DNA from: Tenebrio molitor
Lineage: Eukaryota > Arthropoda > Insecta > Coleoptera > Tenebrionidae
Direction of reading: 5' to 3'
NCBI RefSeq assembly: GCF_963966145.1
Contig: NC_091054.1
Span: 7,812,001-7,876,000, forward strand
Length of the DNA: 64,000 nucleotides
Positions 32,996-45,520 of this stretch are shown here, piece after piece. How positions within the stretch are numbered: position 1 is the stretch's first letter; every line of letters starts with the position of its first letter. The notes beneath the pieces were generated by a model. It searched no databases. It was not told the DNA's origin and saw only the letters and a program-made list of their open reading frames with translations. The position numbers were made by a program, and so were the translations under genes.

Positions 32996-35673
32996 TTCTG
33001 TACGAAATGTTGGATTTGTCACCGCACGCAATTTCGGTCAGTTCCACAACAGAATTCCGCCATTGGTTGTGGCAGATGGTCCCATTATTCAACAGATGAG
33101 TCTCTTCACTCTCAAGTTCTTTTCTTTTGTCGTCTGAAAACGAGTAAATCAAATTGAGAAAAATGCGAAATCGAAACGGACCTTCCAAAACAGACTCTAC
33201 TTCTTCTTTGGAGCTGAAATATTTGAAGTCGGTGTCGAAAACTCCTCTGAAAACGGAAACCACCTCTTCTCGAGTATTCAAGAAGTAGAGAGATTGGCGA
33301 CGAATCAAGAATTCGTTGATCAACGCTGAGATTCCCTTAGCTGCAGTGAAATCTGCACCTAAAATTCGTCAATCACATTAAGATCGTGGCTTATTTTTGA
33401 AATCAACTTACCTAAGATGAACCGACAGTCGATCACCACCGGCAGATTTTTAGCGTTGACCCCAGCTTTACCCACACTGGTTTTGATAAAATCGACAGCG
33501 GGGAAGTACAAGCTATTCCCGGGAGTAATCATGACGTACTCTATACCACTCGTCGCAGTCTGCGAACCAACTAGAAAGTGTTAAACACGATAACATCGCC
33601 TTTCTCCAATGCTGTACCTTCATTTTCTCAACGTAGACCGAGGGTCGCGCCGACGGATACAACAAGAACATGATGTTGATGCCAACCCCTACGAGAATCC
33701 CGTACTCCACCCCGATCGCCAGACAGAAAACGAACGTGGCGCAGGTGGCAATCAGATCCTTTTTGCTGGACCTCCACATCGGCTTCACCACTTCGTACTC
33801 GATCATGAAAATGACGGCGCTGATGATCACAGCGGCGAGCGACGCTTTGGGAATGAAGGCAAAGTAGGGGGTGAGGAATCCCAATGCCAGCAGGACCATT
33901 ATCCCTGAAATTAGCGTCACAAGAAAGCGCGACTTTTTTTGGTAGAGTAGGTACCTGTAAAGACGCCCCCTAGCGGTGTCTGTACCCCACTGGCGTGGTT
34001 GACTGCCGACCTGGAGAAGGAACCCGTGATGGGCATCGAGGAAAAGAACGAACCGAACACGTTGCACATCGACAAAGTGAACAGCTCTTGGGTGGCGTCG
34101 ATCATCTGACCGCTAGCTGCGTTGACAAACAAATTATTCAAAAATGGCGCGTTCCTTACATTCAGTTCCGCACATCATCGTTAGATGTCCCTCGATTGGG
34201 TAAGTTACTGTGGGTGCTTACCGAACGCTTTGGCGATGGCCACGTTGCCCAAAACTCCTATCACAGGCACCAGCACGACTGAGGTCCCCAAATCGGAGAC
34301 CATTTCGCCGAACGAGACGGTTCTGTTGTTCAGCAAGGTCTCGAAGGGGGGCGCTTTAAAATCCGGAAGTCCGGGCCTGACGGTTCCGGTAAGACGAAAC
34401 GGCGATCCGGCGCCCCACGTCTCGTACAAATACGCAGCGGTCGAGCAGATGATGACGACGAGGGCGTTGCGAGATGTGGAGATCAACCACAACGACCGAT
34501 TCACCATGCGCTCCTTTTTGGTTGGTTTATGATCTTTGGATGCGATTTTGAGGTCTTTGAGTTTCTGAAATGAAAACGTCGAGCTGTTGAGGAAACGAAT
34601 TGTGAGTGAAGAGTTTCAGTTCGTTGCAAAAGATCCAACAACAAAACACAAGTTGATTTTGATCAAGATTTTTCGTGGTGATTCCAATCAAGTGTGGTTT
34701 TGTGTTCGCGAAACAGCGCCCTCTGAACTTCAGCGGCTGAAATTCCTAAAGCGCGCAACTGTGACTCACCCTGAGAAGCATCAAAATTCCGATGCAAACT
34801 GCTCCGAGCATAAAATCGGGCAGCCTCGTTTGGTGGATGTTCTTGAACACTTTGGTGATTGTGTCCAAAAAACCCGACGATGAGATTTTCAATCCTAGCA
34901 AACTCTTCAACTGGGATGTCATTATTATCACAGATGTCGCCGAAGTAAAACCGACTGTCACCGGTATCGAAATAAAATCGATCAATACACCTATAAGATG
35001 AGAAGATGTAAAAGAAAGCACTCTGAAAAGAGAATCATATACCCAAGTGTAATATCGCCATCGCTAATTGCACGATGCCACACAAAAAGCAGAGGAGAAT
35101 GGCGTAGTCAGTGTTTCGACCCACGATTTGCTGGTACGTCATCAGGGCCATGAGAGCCGTGGGTCCGATCGTAATGTCCTTGCAGGTGCCGAAGACCGTA
35201 TAGACGAAGCACCCCACGAACGCCGAGTAGAGACCGTACTGCAGATAGAATGTTTGGTTCAAATTTGGGATTCCACGAGAAACAAAAGTCGTCTCGTAGA
35301 TTGATTCGTACGAATATCGAAAGAAAAGTGTAGATTTTCCAGTGAGCGGAAATTTGTTGTTGGCAACTGTCATTCGTGTGAAACAATCTACGAGTGGACT
35401 TTTGTCTTTCACGCCTGACTAGATTGGCGCTTTTTGTTTGTATCGGAATGTCAAGGATCTCGCCACGCTCCGGCGCCCCCTGAAAAGTATAAATACCTGG
35501 GGCTCCAGTCCGGCGAGGGTGGCGTAAGCCAGCGCCTGGGGCATCACCGTCAGGCCCACCGTGATCCCGGCGATGGCGTCGCTGATCAGCTTGTCGGAGC
35601 CGTATCGGGGGGCCCAGGTCAGGATGGGCACCCTGTTGAAAAGCGCCGACTTCACAAATCGGACGACCGACAT
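32976..35673 (-). CDS. SLC26/SulP anion transporter 1 (SLC26A11-like)
   Basis: Nine exons: 35673-35497, 35238-35043, 34990-34770, 34564-34222, 34116-33955, 33904-33618, 33559-33412, 33358-33182, 33133-32976, giving 622 aa. SLC26 proteins are plasma- or endomembrane anion exchangers or channels (sulfate, chloride, bicarbonate, oxalate) with 14 membrane segments and a cytosolic STAS domain. Visible here: PRYGSDKLISDAIAGITVGL at the first membrane segment, the SulP signature around P-Q-Y-G-L-Y-S spanning exons 1-2, and the TM8-9 motif SSMPITGSFSRSAVNHASG. The STAS domain has LYFPAVDF and a D-C-R strand. This copy keeps introns after V-F-T-G and before the STAS domain that copies 3-7 lack, and it has the most GC-rich codons. 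A minus-strand AATAAA is at 32,900-32,905. The substrate cannot be read from sequence. Confidence 0.92.
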
Positions 35674-36938
35674 CCTCGGACCTGGAAGAAAACTGAACGG
35701 TACGGTCTATTCGTAACGGTGGTTTTTTCGGTGTGCCCCACGTGACCGGGTTTTTAATGATGCATTTGTAGGAACGCGGATTTTTTAGGAATCGTCGACG
35801 CGGACGGAAGAGCAAAAGTGAAAAGTCGTGCGGATGGTAGAGTTTTGACTTTCACCGAGTCGACGGGCGAGGTTCAAGTTCGAACATGTGCTATTGTTTG
35901 GTGGAAATGCATCAGATCGAGATGGGTTTGACGGGGCTAGACGTGCCGAACTCGCAAAGTTGGATAAAATCTCAAAAAAAAAAACGAAAACTGTTGGAAT
36001 GTGTTCTGGAAACTGCGACATTTTTATCGGAGCTTTTATCAACTTAGACTTGAACTTGTGACGTCTTCAGTACCATTATTAACTTCTTAATAAAATTGTT
36101 ATCAATTTGTCATGTCGCACTTGTAACGTACAATAATTAAAACCCACATTTTTATACAATGATAGGACGCCAAAAATAGGCTGTGGAACACAAAACTACT
36201 GACAATGATGAAGAGGAATTTTGCCGAATCTTAATCAGCATTTTCTTCGTTCTCTTTTCGAAAATAGGTAGGATTGTATCGGGAATAGTTTTGTGTTCTC
36301 GTGGAAACCGTTTTTCAAATAAAATTCACGTAAATGTCACAACTGACAGATGACAGCTTATTAAGGTACACAGCACACTTTTCGAAATTCTGTTTTCCAC
36401 AGCCGCCCTTTATCTCTTTTTGTGTTGGCCATCTTGTATTTTTATTTTTAACACCTCAAGGTGTCCCACCTAAGGCTTTCGAGCCGAATATCTCGATTAT
36501 TTGCCACCGGATTTTTATGAAATTTGAAATTCAGATATGTTAGACGGTGAAGAATAAAATCCCATTAATGCAATAACCCAAGTCTTAGAAACGTCATTTT
36601 TACATGCCTTTTTAAAATGTTAAATCAGAAGATTTATATCAAAAAATTGATCGTCAATAAAAAATGCTGTAAGGAGAAGCTCATCCTTGAAAGACGCCTG
36701 GTTTGCAAGAAAAAAGAAAAAAACCGTGTTAAACGTGCCTGCAGATGCAAAAACGTAGACGCGTATGAAAGAAATGCGCACTATCGTCGAATTTTGGTGA
36801 CCCCTCTTCAGACAAACGAAGGTGACATTTGACGTTTATTGTTATTTATTTACTGCAAAATTTGTTTCCTTTTTCAATAATATTGAAATTTCTGCCATTG
36901 TTGTCTATCATTAAAGTATTTTCGATAACTTTATACAG

Positions 36939-37258
36939 GCTTATTCTAAATGATTGTAGTCCAAGTTGGCGTAAAAACTGAATGTAAAATTTATGGTTGC
37001 CGCTCCATATAAAATTTTTCAAAATAATGTGAATAAGTGAATACACACCGTTCACACATAGGAGTTAAACAACTCAGTATTGTTAGATTCAATCGTTAAT
37101 TTAAAAAGAAATAAATAAAATTCTCATCACCGCACTTTTCAATGCTTTTCACCTAAAAAATGACAATGACAGCGACAAAAAGTGACAGTTCACAGTGAGG
37201 CGGCAAAAATTTCATAACATGGGCATGGCTTGCTTCGACTACAATCATTTAGAATAAC
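36939..37258. mobile_element. Inverted-repeat MITE (TTATTCTAAATGATTGTAGTC ends)
   Basis: The left end GGCTTATTCTAAATGATTG and the right end (reverse complement GGGTTATTCTAAATGATTG) share about 28 bp, continuing TAGTC-AAG. The spacer of about 260 bp has no open frame. Confidence 0.7.
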
Positions 37259-37319
37259 CCTCTCCAATTTTACTTTTCTAATAAAGCGAATTTCGTCATG
37301 ATCGGATTTTAAATTGATT

Positions 37320-37489
37320 TACACTGTTTTTCTTTTGGTTTTCCTCTTTTGTCAATTGTATTTCATTATTTCTCAAAACTATTTCATATTTACGTCACTT
37401 TGACATTTAATAGAGAGAGGAAATAGTTTTGAGAAATATGTAGTGAAATACAATTGACAAAAGTGGAAAACCAAAAGAAAAACACTGTA
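37320..37489. mobile_element. 170-bp hairpin MITE with TA ends
   Basis: Arms of about 70 bp start TACA(C/G)TGTTTTTCTTTTGG and share TTTTGTCAATTGTATTTCA and TTTCTCAAAACTATTTC. TA lies at both ends. It sits only about 60 bp from the previous MITE. Confidence 0.8.
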
Positions 37490-38681
37490 TTACTTTGCTC
37501 TACTACGCTTTACTGTACCTGAACTAATGTCACAATCGGAAGGAAAGCGCGAAGAAATAAGTTTACATGTCTTTACCCAATTTAGTGTTGATGCTTTTAC
37601 CGACGAACTGAAACTCGCGAAAAGTGTCGCACTCGATTTGAAAGCGCGTGTCAGAAATTATAAATTACAATTTGGAGCGATAAGATAAAATGAGTAACGA
37701 TAAAAATGATTAACTACCAAAATTGGAAGCGGGCTTGGGAGTTGTACTTACTTAGTTGTGGACGTTAATAATTGGTCACTCAATAAAACATGCTACTAAC
37801 TAAAATCTGTGTGTATTTACACGATTACGATTAAGTCGACGGCGACCAAACGCTACGCCGGTCAAGTTCTTTCAGTTAAATGGTCTGAAATCACGTGCAA
37901 TTAAGTAGCTAATGTCCCTCTCTCTGCTTCTCTCTTCTTCATGGACCACTTTTAATTTCTGAGTTGCGTTTTCGTGTAGCACAAGTGCACATATTGCCCA
38001 ACAGCGACGACCGGAAGCTGTTTACCAATGTTTACGCAGCGTCGTGTGCTCCTCGACGTACACATATTTTTAGAAGGAATTTTGATCTGGAAGAGGGCTG
38101 CCACCATAGACTACCTTGCATTGTTGGTAGTAGATTTTTCAAATTTCCCGCTTGACTTTCAATTGTTGCCACAGCATTATTTTATAAAAATATCCTTGAA
38201 AACGACAAAAATTGACACACCACACATAATTTCTGCGTTTTTTCGCCTTATCTAAGCCCGTGACTAATCACGATACGACCAATAACTGCCAATAAAGTCC
38301 AGGTGAATTTTTTTCTATCAGCGGCCGAATGCATTGCGCAATTGGAAAAATAACGTGAAAAAGCATCTGGCAAGGTTGCTGTCAGCTGGTTTTGTCCACA
38401 AACAAGCGAAAATAAGCGGAAACGACTTACCTTAAGGCGGAAACGCCACTATTCACTTATTCGAGTCTTAACGTTAACCTTCATTTTTTTCTTATCACAA
38501 GCTTGGCTGTTTACGAGATTAATGATATTGGGTTCCATCGCATCGATAAATACCTTGCTGTACGTCTTTATTGCAAAAGGAAAGTCCAAACACTCGTTTT
38601 TTAAGAAATATGTTTGATTACTGCACATTCGGCACGCTACAACCAACTACGTATGTACAAATACAATAAATTAGGTTCTAA

Positions 38682-41600
38682 TTATTCTAGATTTGTCACA
38701 GTTGGGTTCTCGACGGGTTTTTCTTTATTTTCGATGTCGATTTCCACATTTGTCGTCGGCGCCTTCGCCTGCTGGTGCTCTGAAATGTCAAAATTGTCAA
38801 TGATTTTGCATTTGCGCCACCTGGTGGTGGAAATCGTTATAACCGACAGATCAATAAAGTAGGTCAACGAACGTCGATTTCCGGTCAGGGCCGGTTTCGA
38901 CAAATTGTCGATAGAGTGTCAAGTGCATTTCCGTTTCGCTGACTACCGTATTGTTGGGAAACAAGTATAATTAAGTATGAAAGGTGACTGTTGTGTTGAA
39001 ATTGCGCTATTTTTTAATCCTGGGATTTTTCGGCACGAGCAAAATTTATATCGATCAAGGTCTGGCGCAATTTTTCCAAGTCACGTCACTTTAGTCACGT
39101 CGATGACTGATTCGGCGTAATCGGCAAATGTCAGAAAGATTTTTTGTATGGCGGAAGAAAACCACCAGTTTTATATCGTACAATTTTCGATGAACCTAAA
39201 TCGCTATCGAGTTTTTTATGGTAGGTAATTATGTACCTATTTGGATGTGTGAGTACGACGTATGATTACTTTGCAAAAGGATTGATGAACTCTTCTTAAT
39301 TTGATAAAATTGTTATAATTATTGCCCAAAAGCAGTTAATTGTTTTGACGGTCACGAAAACAAAACCTGACCGAAAATAATTATTGTCACGAACAGAATA
39401 AGTGAAAATGAAGTAAAAGCGAACGTTAAAGTTTACAGGAGATAAAAAAGGAAATTCAGACACGAAATAAATGACAAGATAAGACAAATGAAACAAATAA
39501 GAATAGTAAAATGGAAATAGGTATTATATGTGAAGTAACACCTTTGACACGATACATTCGTACCAACCTTTCAATATCTCGCTTAAATCGGTATCTGTTT
39601 CGGCCATTTTTACGACGCCTTCAGCTATTTTTGTTATAATTTTGGCAACAGATTTTTTGGGACGATAGAATACTAGTTCTCTTCCTACTTTCTTGAAGTC
39701 CGAAATAAATGCCAATAAACACTGCAACAAAAAAAGAAATGCAGAAAGTCAAATATAGGAACATTTTTGATGACGAAATTTCGCCTACTTTGGCTGCCGT
39801 GAAGTCAATCTGGTTTATTCTTTGACAGTCGAACACCACGACCTTGCAACTAACTCCTTGAGTATCCTTGCTTTGCATCACTCTTTCCCTTACATATTCC
39901 GCAGATGGGAACAAAATGGCGGATGTCGGAGTCACCTTAATATAACTCGCTCCCGAATCGTTCTAAAATTAACATCGTAGACACAATCGTATCATCAAAC
40001 AGCTCTTGGGTTACCTCGACTTTGTCGATTAAAATTTTGGGTCTCGCTGTTCTATACAATACGAATATGATATCAACACACACTCCGATCAAGATTCCGA
40101 TTTCGATTCCGAGCATCAAACAACAGATGAGTGTCACAAAGAACGGTACCAAATCAATTTCTACAAGAGAAGAATTAAGTAAAATATCAAGTGCACTTGA
40201 ATAATCTTCGTACTGTTTATCTCCCATATCATTTTTGTAAGTGGCACTTCCACCATGAAGATGACAGCACATATGATGACCGCTGCCAAAGTGGGCTTTG
40301 GAATGTATGAGAAGTATGGCGTCAGAAATGTCAACGCTAGGAGTACTATCACGCCTTAAAAACGATTTTGATTGTTGCAAGTTTGGACTAGAAAAATTGT
40401 TTACCAGTGTATATTCCAGCTAAAGGTGTCTTCACCCCACTAGCGTTGCTAACGGCAGCTCTAGAGAAGGACGCGTTTACGGGATAAGACCCGAAGAAAG
40501 AACCAATCAGATTGCACATTCCCACCGCGATCATTTCCTGGGAGGCGTCAATAACTTTGCCTTGCGCTGAAACGTCAACATTAAAAAATTTGGTTGAAAA
40601 AGTGTTAAAAGTCCACACCGAAAGCTTTGGCAATGGCGACGTTGCCCAGAATGGCGACGAAAGGAATAACGAAGATTCCCGCGCCGACTTCTTTCATCAT
40701 GTCCACGACCGTGACTGTCGCGTTCCCCACGTGTACTTCCCCTACTGGGACTGTAAAACTCGGCAGACCTTCAGGTACTCGTGCTAAGAAGAACAAACCA
40801 ATTCGAACATTTTTCCAAATTTGTCGAACACGTACCCACAGGTTAAAGAGAAGGGGGCCATGTTGTGTTCACTGAGGAGATAAGCAGTAGCGGCGCAGGT
40901 AATCACGACGAAGGCGTTCCTCGCCACAGAACAGAACCAGATCAGTTTTTTCACCCCAGAAGAGCGAGACTTCTCGTCCTGGGGGCCATCCAGAGGGGGA
41001 CTCCCGAAATCTTTCAGTTTCTGAAAAACCACAATGAACCACAACTTTAACAGTTGCGTCAATTTACCCTCATCGACAAGAGAACCACGCAACAAAAAAT
41101 GCCGAGGAGAGCGTCCCATTTTCTTGTTTCGGTGATGTGGTAAAACACATTGGTCCAGACGCTGGTGAAGCTGTTGGCCGAGAATTTCAACCCCAGCAGG
41201 TTCTTCATCTGGGAGGAGGCGATTGTTAGGGCTCCAGCTGAAGTAAACGCCGCCACCACAGGGGTTGAAACAAAATCGACCAGAAAACCTGTTTTGTTTT
41301 TTCAAATAAAGTAGCGCCAACAGTACATTACTCTTTTTTACCTAGATGGAGACCTCCACAAAGTAGTTCAATTATTCCGGAAAGGAAACACAGCAGTACT
41401 GCTGCGTGGACGTTTCCGAAAGTGACGTCATTAGTGAAGGAAAACGTCAAAAGTGATAATAAAGCTGTGGGGGCTATGTTCAGTTCTGGCACGCTCCCGA
41501 AAGCGACGTAAATTATCCCTCCAAAGAGAGAAGAGTACAAACCATACTGAAAATGCAAGAAAGTTTAGATTACAAAGTAACACCGGTGTATTTCTAGTTG

Positions 41601-42648
41601 CCTGCATGTAAGGGGTAACGGTAATACAAACTGTGTGGTTTGTGGGCAAGGTCATTTCCAGAATTAAAAAAAATCACACAAAAAGAGAAACACGAATTAA
41701 GATTTTTTACAAATTGTATTTGTGGAATCTAACTGTTTGTTCAATAATATTTTTGCAACAGTGTCAAAACCGTAATTTTAAATCATTAAAATTGAAATTA
41801 TAAAGCAAGACGAGTACAGTACGATACATTTTTTAATAACCAACAAACAATAGTCCAGACATTAATCATAAACGCCGCAATGACGTTAATTTGATTGATT
41901 TGAAGCGAATTCTATGCATTTCAGTGATAATAATGCGAGGAGAGTCATAAATGCTTCATAATTGTATCGATTTGTTTTTTCAAGGTGTTTTTTTTGACAG
42001 CTCCAATACCGAGTACCATATGAGGCGTACCCAGGAGTGCGATTGGGACACCAGCTTGTCATAATTGGTTTTCGGGCCAATTGTGAAAGACAAATCCAAC
42101 TGTGAGCTTTTTATCAAAGTAGTTGCGCAACTAGTGGGTTGGACCTCGATGCACACCCCAAAAGTATATGGGCACGGATATTAACAGTATTGTGTAACAA
42201 TCTCTGCATGCAAAAAAATTCGGTACTTTCCCTAAATTCTGCCGAGTCACAACGAATTGATTTCTTGTGGCAACGAGCATCAGGTGGTACCGTGTCATTA
42301 TTATTTGTATGTATCGACACATCCGTAATCGTTTGGTGTAAAATTTGCCGCAAAGAACAATTTTATAATAGAAACACGAATGAAAAGCCTTGACAGTAGG
42401 TAACGTCACGATCTGAAGCAATTACGGTGAGGCAATTCGAAGGTGAAGGATTTATCACTTCTGAGGTTACTTACCTGGGGCGCCAGTCCCGCCAAAGAAG
42501 CATAAGCGATGCACTGAGGTATCAACGTCAAGCCGATTGTGATTCCGGCCACCAGGTCCGCCACAGCTTTGTCTACGTTGTAGCTTTTGGACCAGGATAA
42601 TATGGGAAATCCCCTTTTTATTATGTCTGGTAGATCCACGAACATCAT
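38682..42648 (-). CDS. SLC26/SulP anion transporter 2
   Basis: Eleven exons: 42648-42475, 41546-41342, 41288-41068, 41020-40840, 40783-40619, 40566-40405, 40354-40214, 40160-40015, 39962-39789, 39721-39568, 38779-38682, giving 606 aa. The start is the first of two adjacent ATGs (E-T-M-M-F-V-D-L); upstream the frame closes. The signature P-Q-Y-G-L-Y-S, the TM8-9 motif (GSYPVNASFSRAAVSNASG) and a STAS domain with ILFPSAEYVRERV are present. The last exon lies 0.79 kb downstream and encodes a hydrophilic tail ending NPTVTNLE. It was placed by a clean acceptor (ACATTTCAG) and matching phase 1, so it is less certain than the others. The exon 4 donor (T-GTGGGT) was chosen because it restores the L-T-x-x-V-x-x-G-L-P alignment. 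It retains the most introns of the array. Confidence 0.87.
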
Positions 42649-44212
42649 CGTCTCGGTTGGTGCTTCACAATGCAATAAAATTAGATAATTGCAGAGTGCT
42701 CATTGTCGGGAATTTGTTAGTTCCGGTTAGTATAAATTGAGACGGGATGAAGAAAATTATACGAAAAGTCCCAAATCAGGTTCAGTTTTGTTTCAAATAG
42801 TTTAGTGTGGTTAAAACCCGGAAGATTTTACATACCCGCACTGTAATAGAGCTGAACCTTGACTACTAAAGAAAGGACTGTCATATTAATTGTAAGTAAA
42901 TCAGTTGTTTGGAGCATTTCTGAGACTGTTGCTACAGACAGATTTTAAAAATGGGAGTGGAGCGCGCAAGGATCAAAATAACGATTGTTTGTTTTCCTGA
43001 TCAAGAGACCAAATTAAAACAAAAGACTACAATAAAAAAATAAAATGAAAAAAGTGTGAGAAAGTTGAGAATAGAAGTCAAAATGATGAAGGACATCTTG
43101 ATAAAGATATGGACAATTGTTTAAAAGAGCTCTGAAGTAAAGATTTCCATATGCATATTGTGTCCAGTTGCGTCCTGCAGTTCTTGCAAATTGCTTATTA
43201 CATTGTGCTCAATTGTGAATACCATTTAAAAAAATAAAAGGTGATAATGACAACTTTGTTTTTTTTTTTTACTTTTGGATTGACATACATATCTGAATTT
43301 GAAAGTCAGGTACGCCAACATCAAATTTTATAAGTATATACCGTTCACGATTGTTTCGAATTCGGACTATCTATGAAAATCTGACATTTTAGTTGGCAGG
43401 ATTGGGATTTGTCATTATAAATGTATTTTAGGTTATAATTCAACCGAACACTGCTCCGAGGTTCTTACATTTTTTAAACAATTGATGCATTAGGAACAAT
43501 AATCGTATAATTTTAATTGAAATGAAACATACATATTTGTAGGACAGTTCTGGGTAAATTATTATTAACTAAATTAATGACGAAATTGACAACAATGCGA
43601 ATATTTAAAAATGAAATGTCATATGACAGGACCTGACGCCAATCTAACAAAAAATATCTTGGCCTGCTGCGTGTTTAAAACAATTGTGAACGGATTATAT
43701 GTATCTTAAATCCAAAGTAACAAAAAAAAAGCAGACATTTACAGTCACTTGGTACTTACTCCTGTCATCCTGTATAATAAATAACTGAACACGAAATAAG
43801 TTGGCACAGCTGAAACGACGGTATAATTTTGACACATTCATGCAAGTGCTTTCGAAAATTTCTAATTTGATCTAAAATCGTGCAAAGAAGAAATTTGGTT
43901 AACAGAGAGATGTAAATTGTCTTAATACGCTTTGTGGAAGAATTATAAAATTGAACCTCACTTTTCAATTTCCTCGAGATTCAGCGTGTATACTTTCGAT
44001 GTAAATTGCTGTGTCGTGAAAGACGGACATCTGAACAGGGTGTAAAATTCAGAACATGATTCAGGGAATAATTTTAGAAGACGAAAATTTTACACAGTAG
44101 GGTAATTTTGTTCCAATATACATACTCCGTTTCATAAATAAAATGTAACAACAAGAACCTAACGATAGTTAATATCACAACATGTTTACAGGTTTGCATT
44201 AGAACATTTTTC

Positions 44213-44545
44213 ATTGATACTGACGTCTAAAATTTTTTGCTGACAACTGTACAGTTGAAAAAAGATTTTCTCGACATAAAATAAAAAAAAAAATCAAGAA
44301 CGACTATGTTAATTATTCATTTGTATTTCACTCGACTAAAAATCATAATAGAAAATAATCTTGTTTTGCTTTCTATTTTCTTTTCATTGATATGAACGAC
44401 TAAAATTTATTGCTTTCAGTTGTACAATTGAAAAATGTTTCTAGACATAAAATTAAAAAAAATGGCGATATTTATTATTCACTTGTTTTTTATACAGCAA
44501 TTCGACTGAAAATAAATCATAGATAATAACCTTGTTGTTCTTGTT
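44213..44545. repeat. Diverged direct repeat, two units of about 170 bp
   Basis: Unit 1 (about 44,213-44,385) and unit 2 (about 44,386-44,545) share TCATTGATA, CTAAAATTT-TTGCT, GACATAAAAT, an A-run, ATTATTCA-TTGT and ATAATC/ACTTGTT in the same order. Neither unit has coding potential. Confidence 0.6.
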
Positions 44546-44614
44546 GGGGTGGTGGGTTGAAACGGTTTCAAAATCCACCCAGTATTAGAAAAAAGAAACG
44601 TTACCTTTGCTCAC

Positions 44615-44690
44615 CTGGCTCCGTCCACTCTAATCACACTCGCCACAACAACTAAATTATCACAGAGCCATCAAATTTTCTATATAGGCA
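44615..44690 (-). promoter_or_regulatory. Candidate promoter and 5' noncoding exon of SLC26 gene 2
   Basis: The minus strand has CCTATATAG (44,688-44,680), then about 65 bp downstream a strong splice donor, AGCCAG-GTGAGC, with the exon end at 44,615. The next minus-strand gene is SLC26 gene 2, whose first coding exon is about 2 kb downstream. Linking the two is an inference. Confidence 0.35.
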
Positions 44691-45520
44691 CCGTAACGTT
44701 TAATTAGTGCTATTAGCAAAATACGAGGTATGAATCAGTCCATGATAGCGCTCGCCAAGAAAGTACCCGTGCGATATCACCCGGACCATCAGAAATTCAT
44801 CAGCGACTAGCTGAATTTATAACATCGAGACGAAGGTTTTTGTCATTTATTGAATCAACTTACTGGTCACACTCAATATATTTTTGTCGTCAAAAACTCC
44901 GCAATAATTATCATAGCGCATTTACATTGACCAATGGCCTTCTTCACTGACAAGGTAACAAATGCAATTTTTTATAGGCTCGTCAGGTTGTTACATAATG
45001 TCATTGTAGTTTCTTCGTTGAATTAATTTAATTATGTTATGACAGCGCGCACCGGTTTTTCGTGCGATTGCTTTCAAACAATCGAATTTTTGAAACGACT
45101 GATGAAAGGAGAAAAGCAACACTCGTTTATTGTCACAACTGATAATTGGAGAAAATTGCTGTTCCAAAAATTGACACATCTTGGCACATATTTGTCTTGA
45201 AATTAGCCCAAAAATGCAAACAAACGTGCAATTCTTTGAAGTGTTTGCTGTGTTTGATCTGTCGTAAAAATATAATTAGAGCTGTTGTGTTTTCTAAATG
45301 AGGCTGTAAAAATGATTGTTGATAAGGTGATGTGAAAATGCCAGAGCGCTATTATAGTACGGTGTAGATTTCGCTTAATCTCGGTACCGCTTCCATCGAA
45401 GGTCGACCTGCAACGAGTCACAACTTGAAAAAACAAATCGACGAAGTTCAGTGAAAAACAGCACCAACCCTGATACTACTAATCTACTTAATGATTTTTA
45501 TTTCAATTAAATCGAATCCT

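Larger units (their letters stand above)
35674..38681. other. Intergenic DNA between SLC26 genes 1 and 2
   Basis: No coding exon is supported. Two MITEs are listed separately (36,939-37,258 and 37,320-37,489). The block at about 36,380-36,620 resembles dispersed insect repeats but has no clear ends. The rest shows nothing. Any 5' untranslated exon of SLC26 gene 1 would lie here and was not identified. Confidence 0.45.
42649..45520. other. Intergenic DNA between SLC26 genes 2 and 3
   Basis: Mostly AT-rich. It contains a diverged direct repeat (44,213-44,545) and a candidate promoter with a noncoding first exon (44,615-44,690), both listed. No other gene or RNA is recognised. Confidence 0.45.

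Noticed and set aside
35108..35815. 235-codon minus-strand frame
   Set aside because: It runs through introns of SLC26-1 in the wrong frame and has no transporter motif, while the correct frame does.
40784..41320. 178-codon minus-strand frame
   Set aside because: It overlaps SLC26-2 exons 3 and 4; only part is in the true frame and the rest is intron or shifted.
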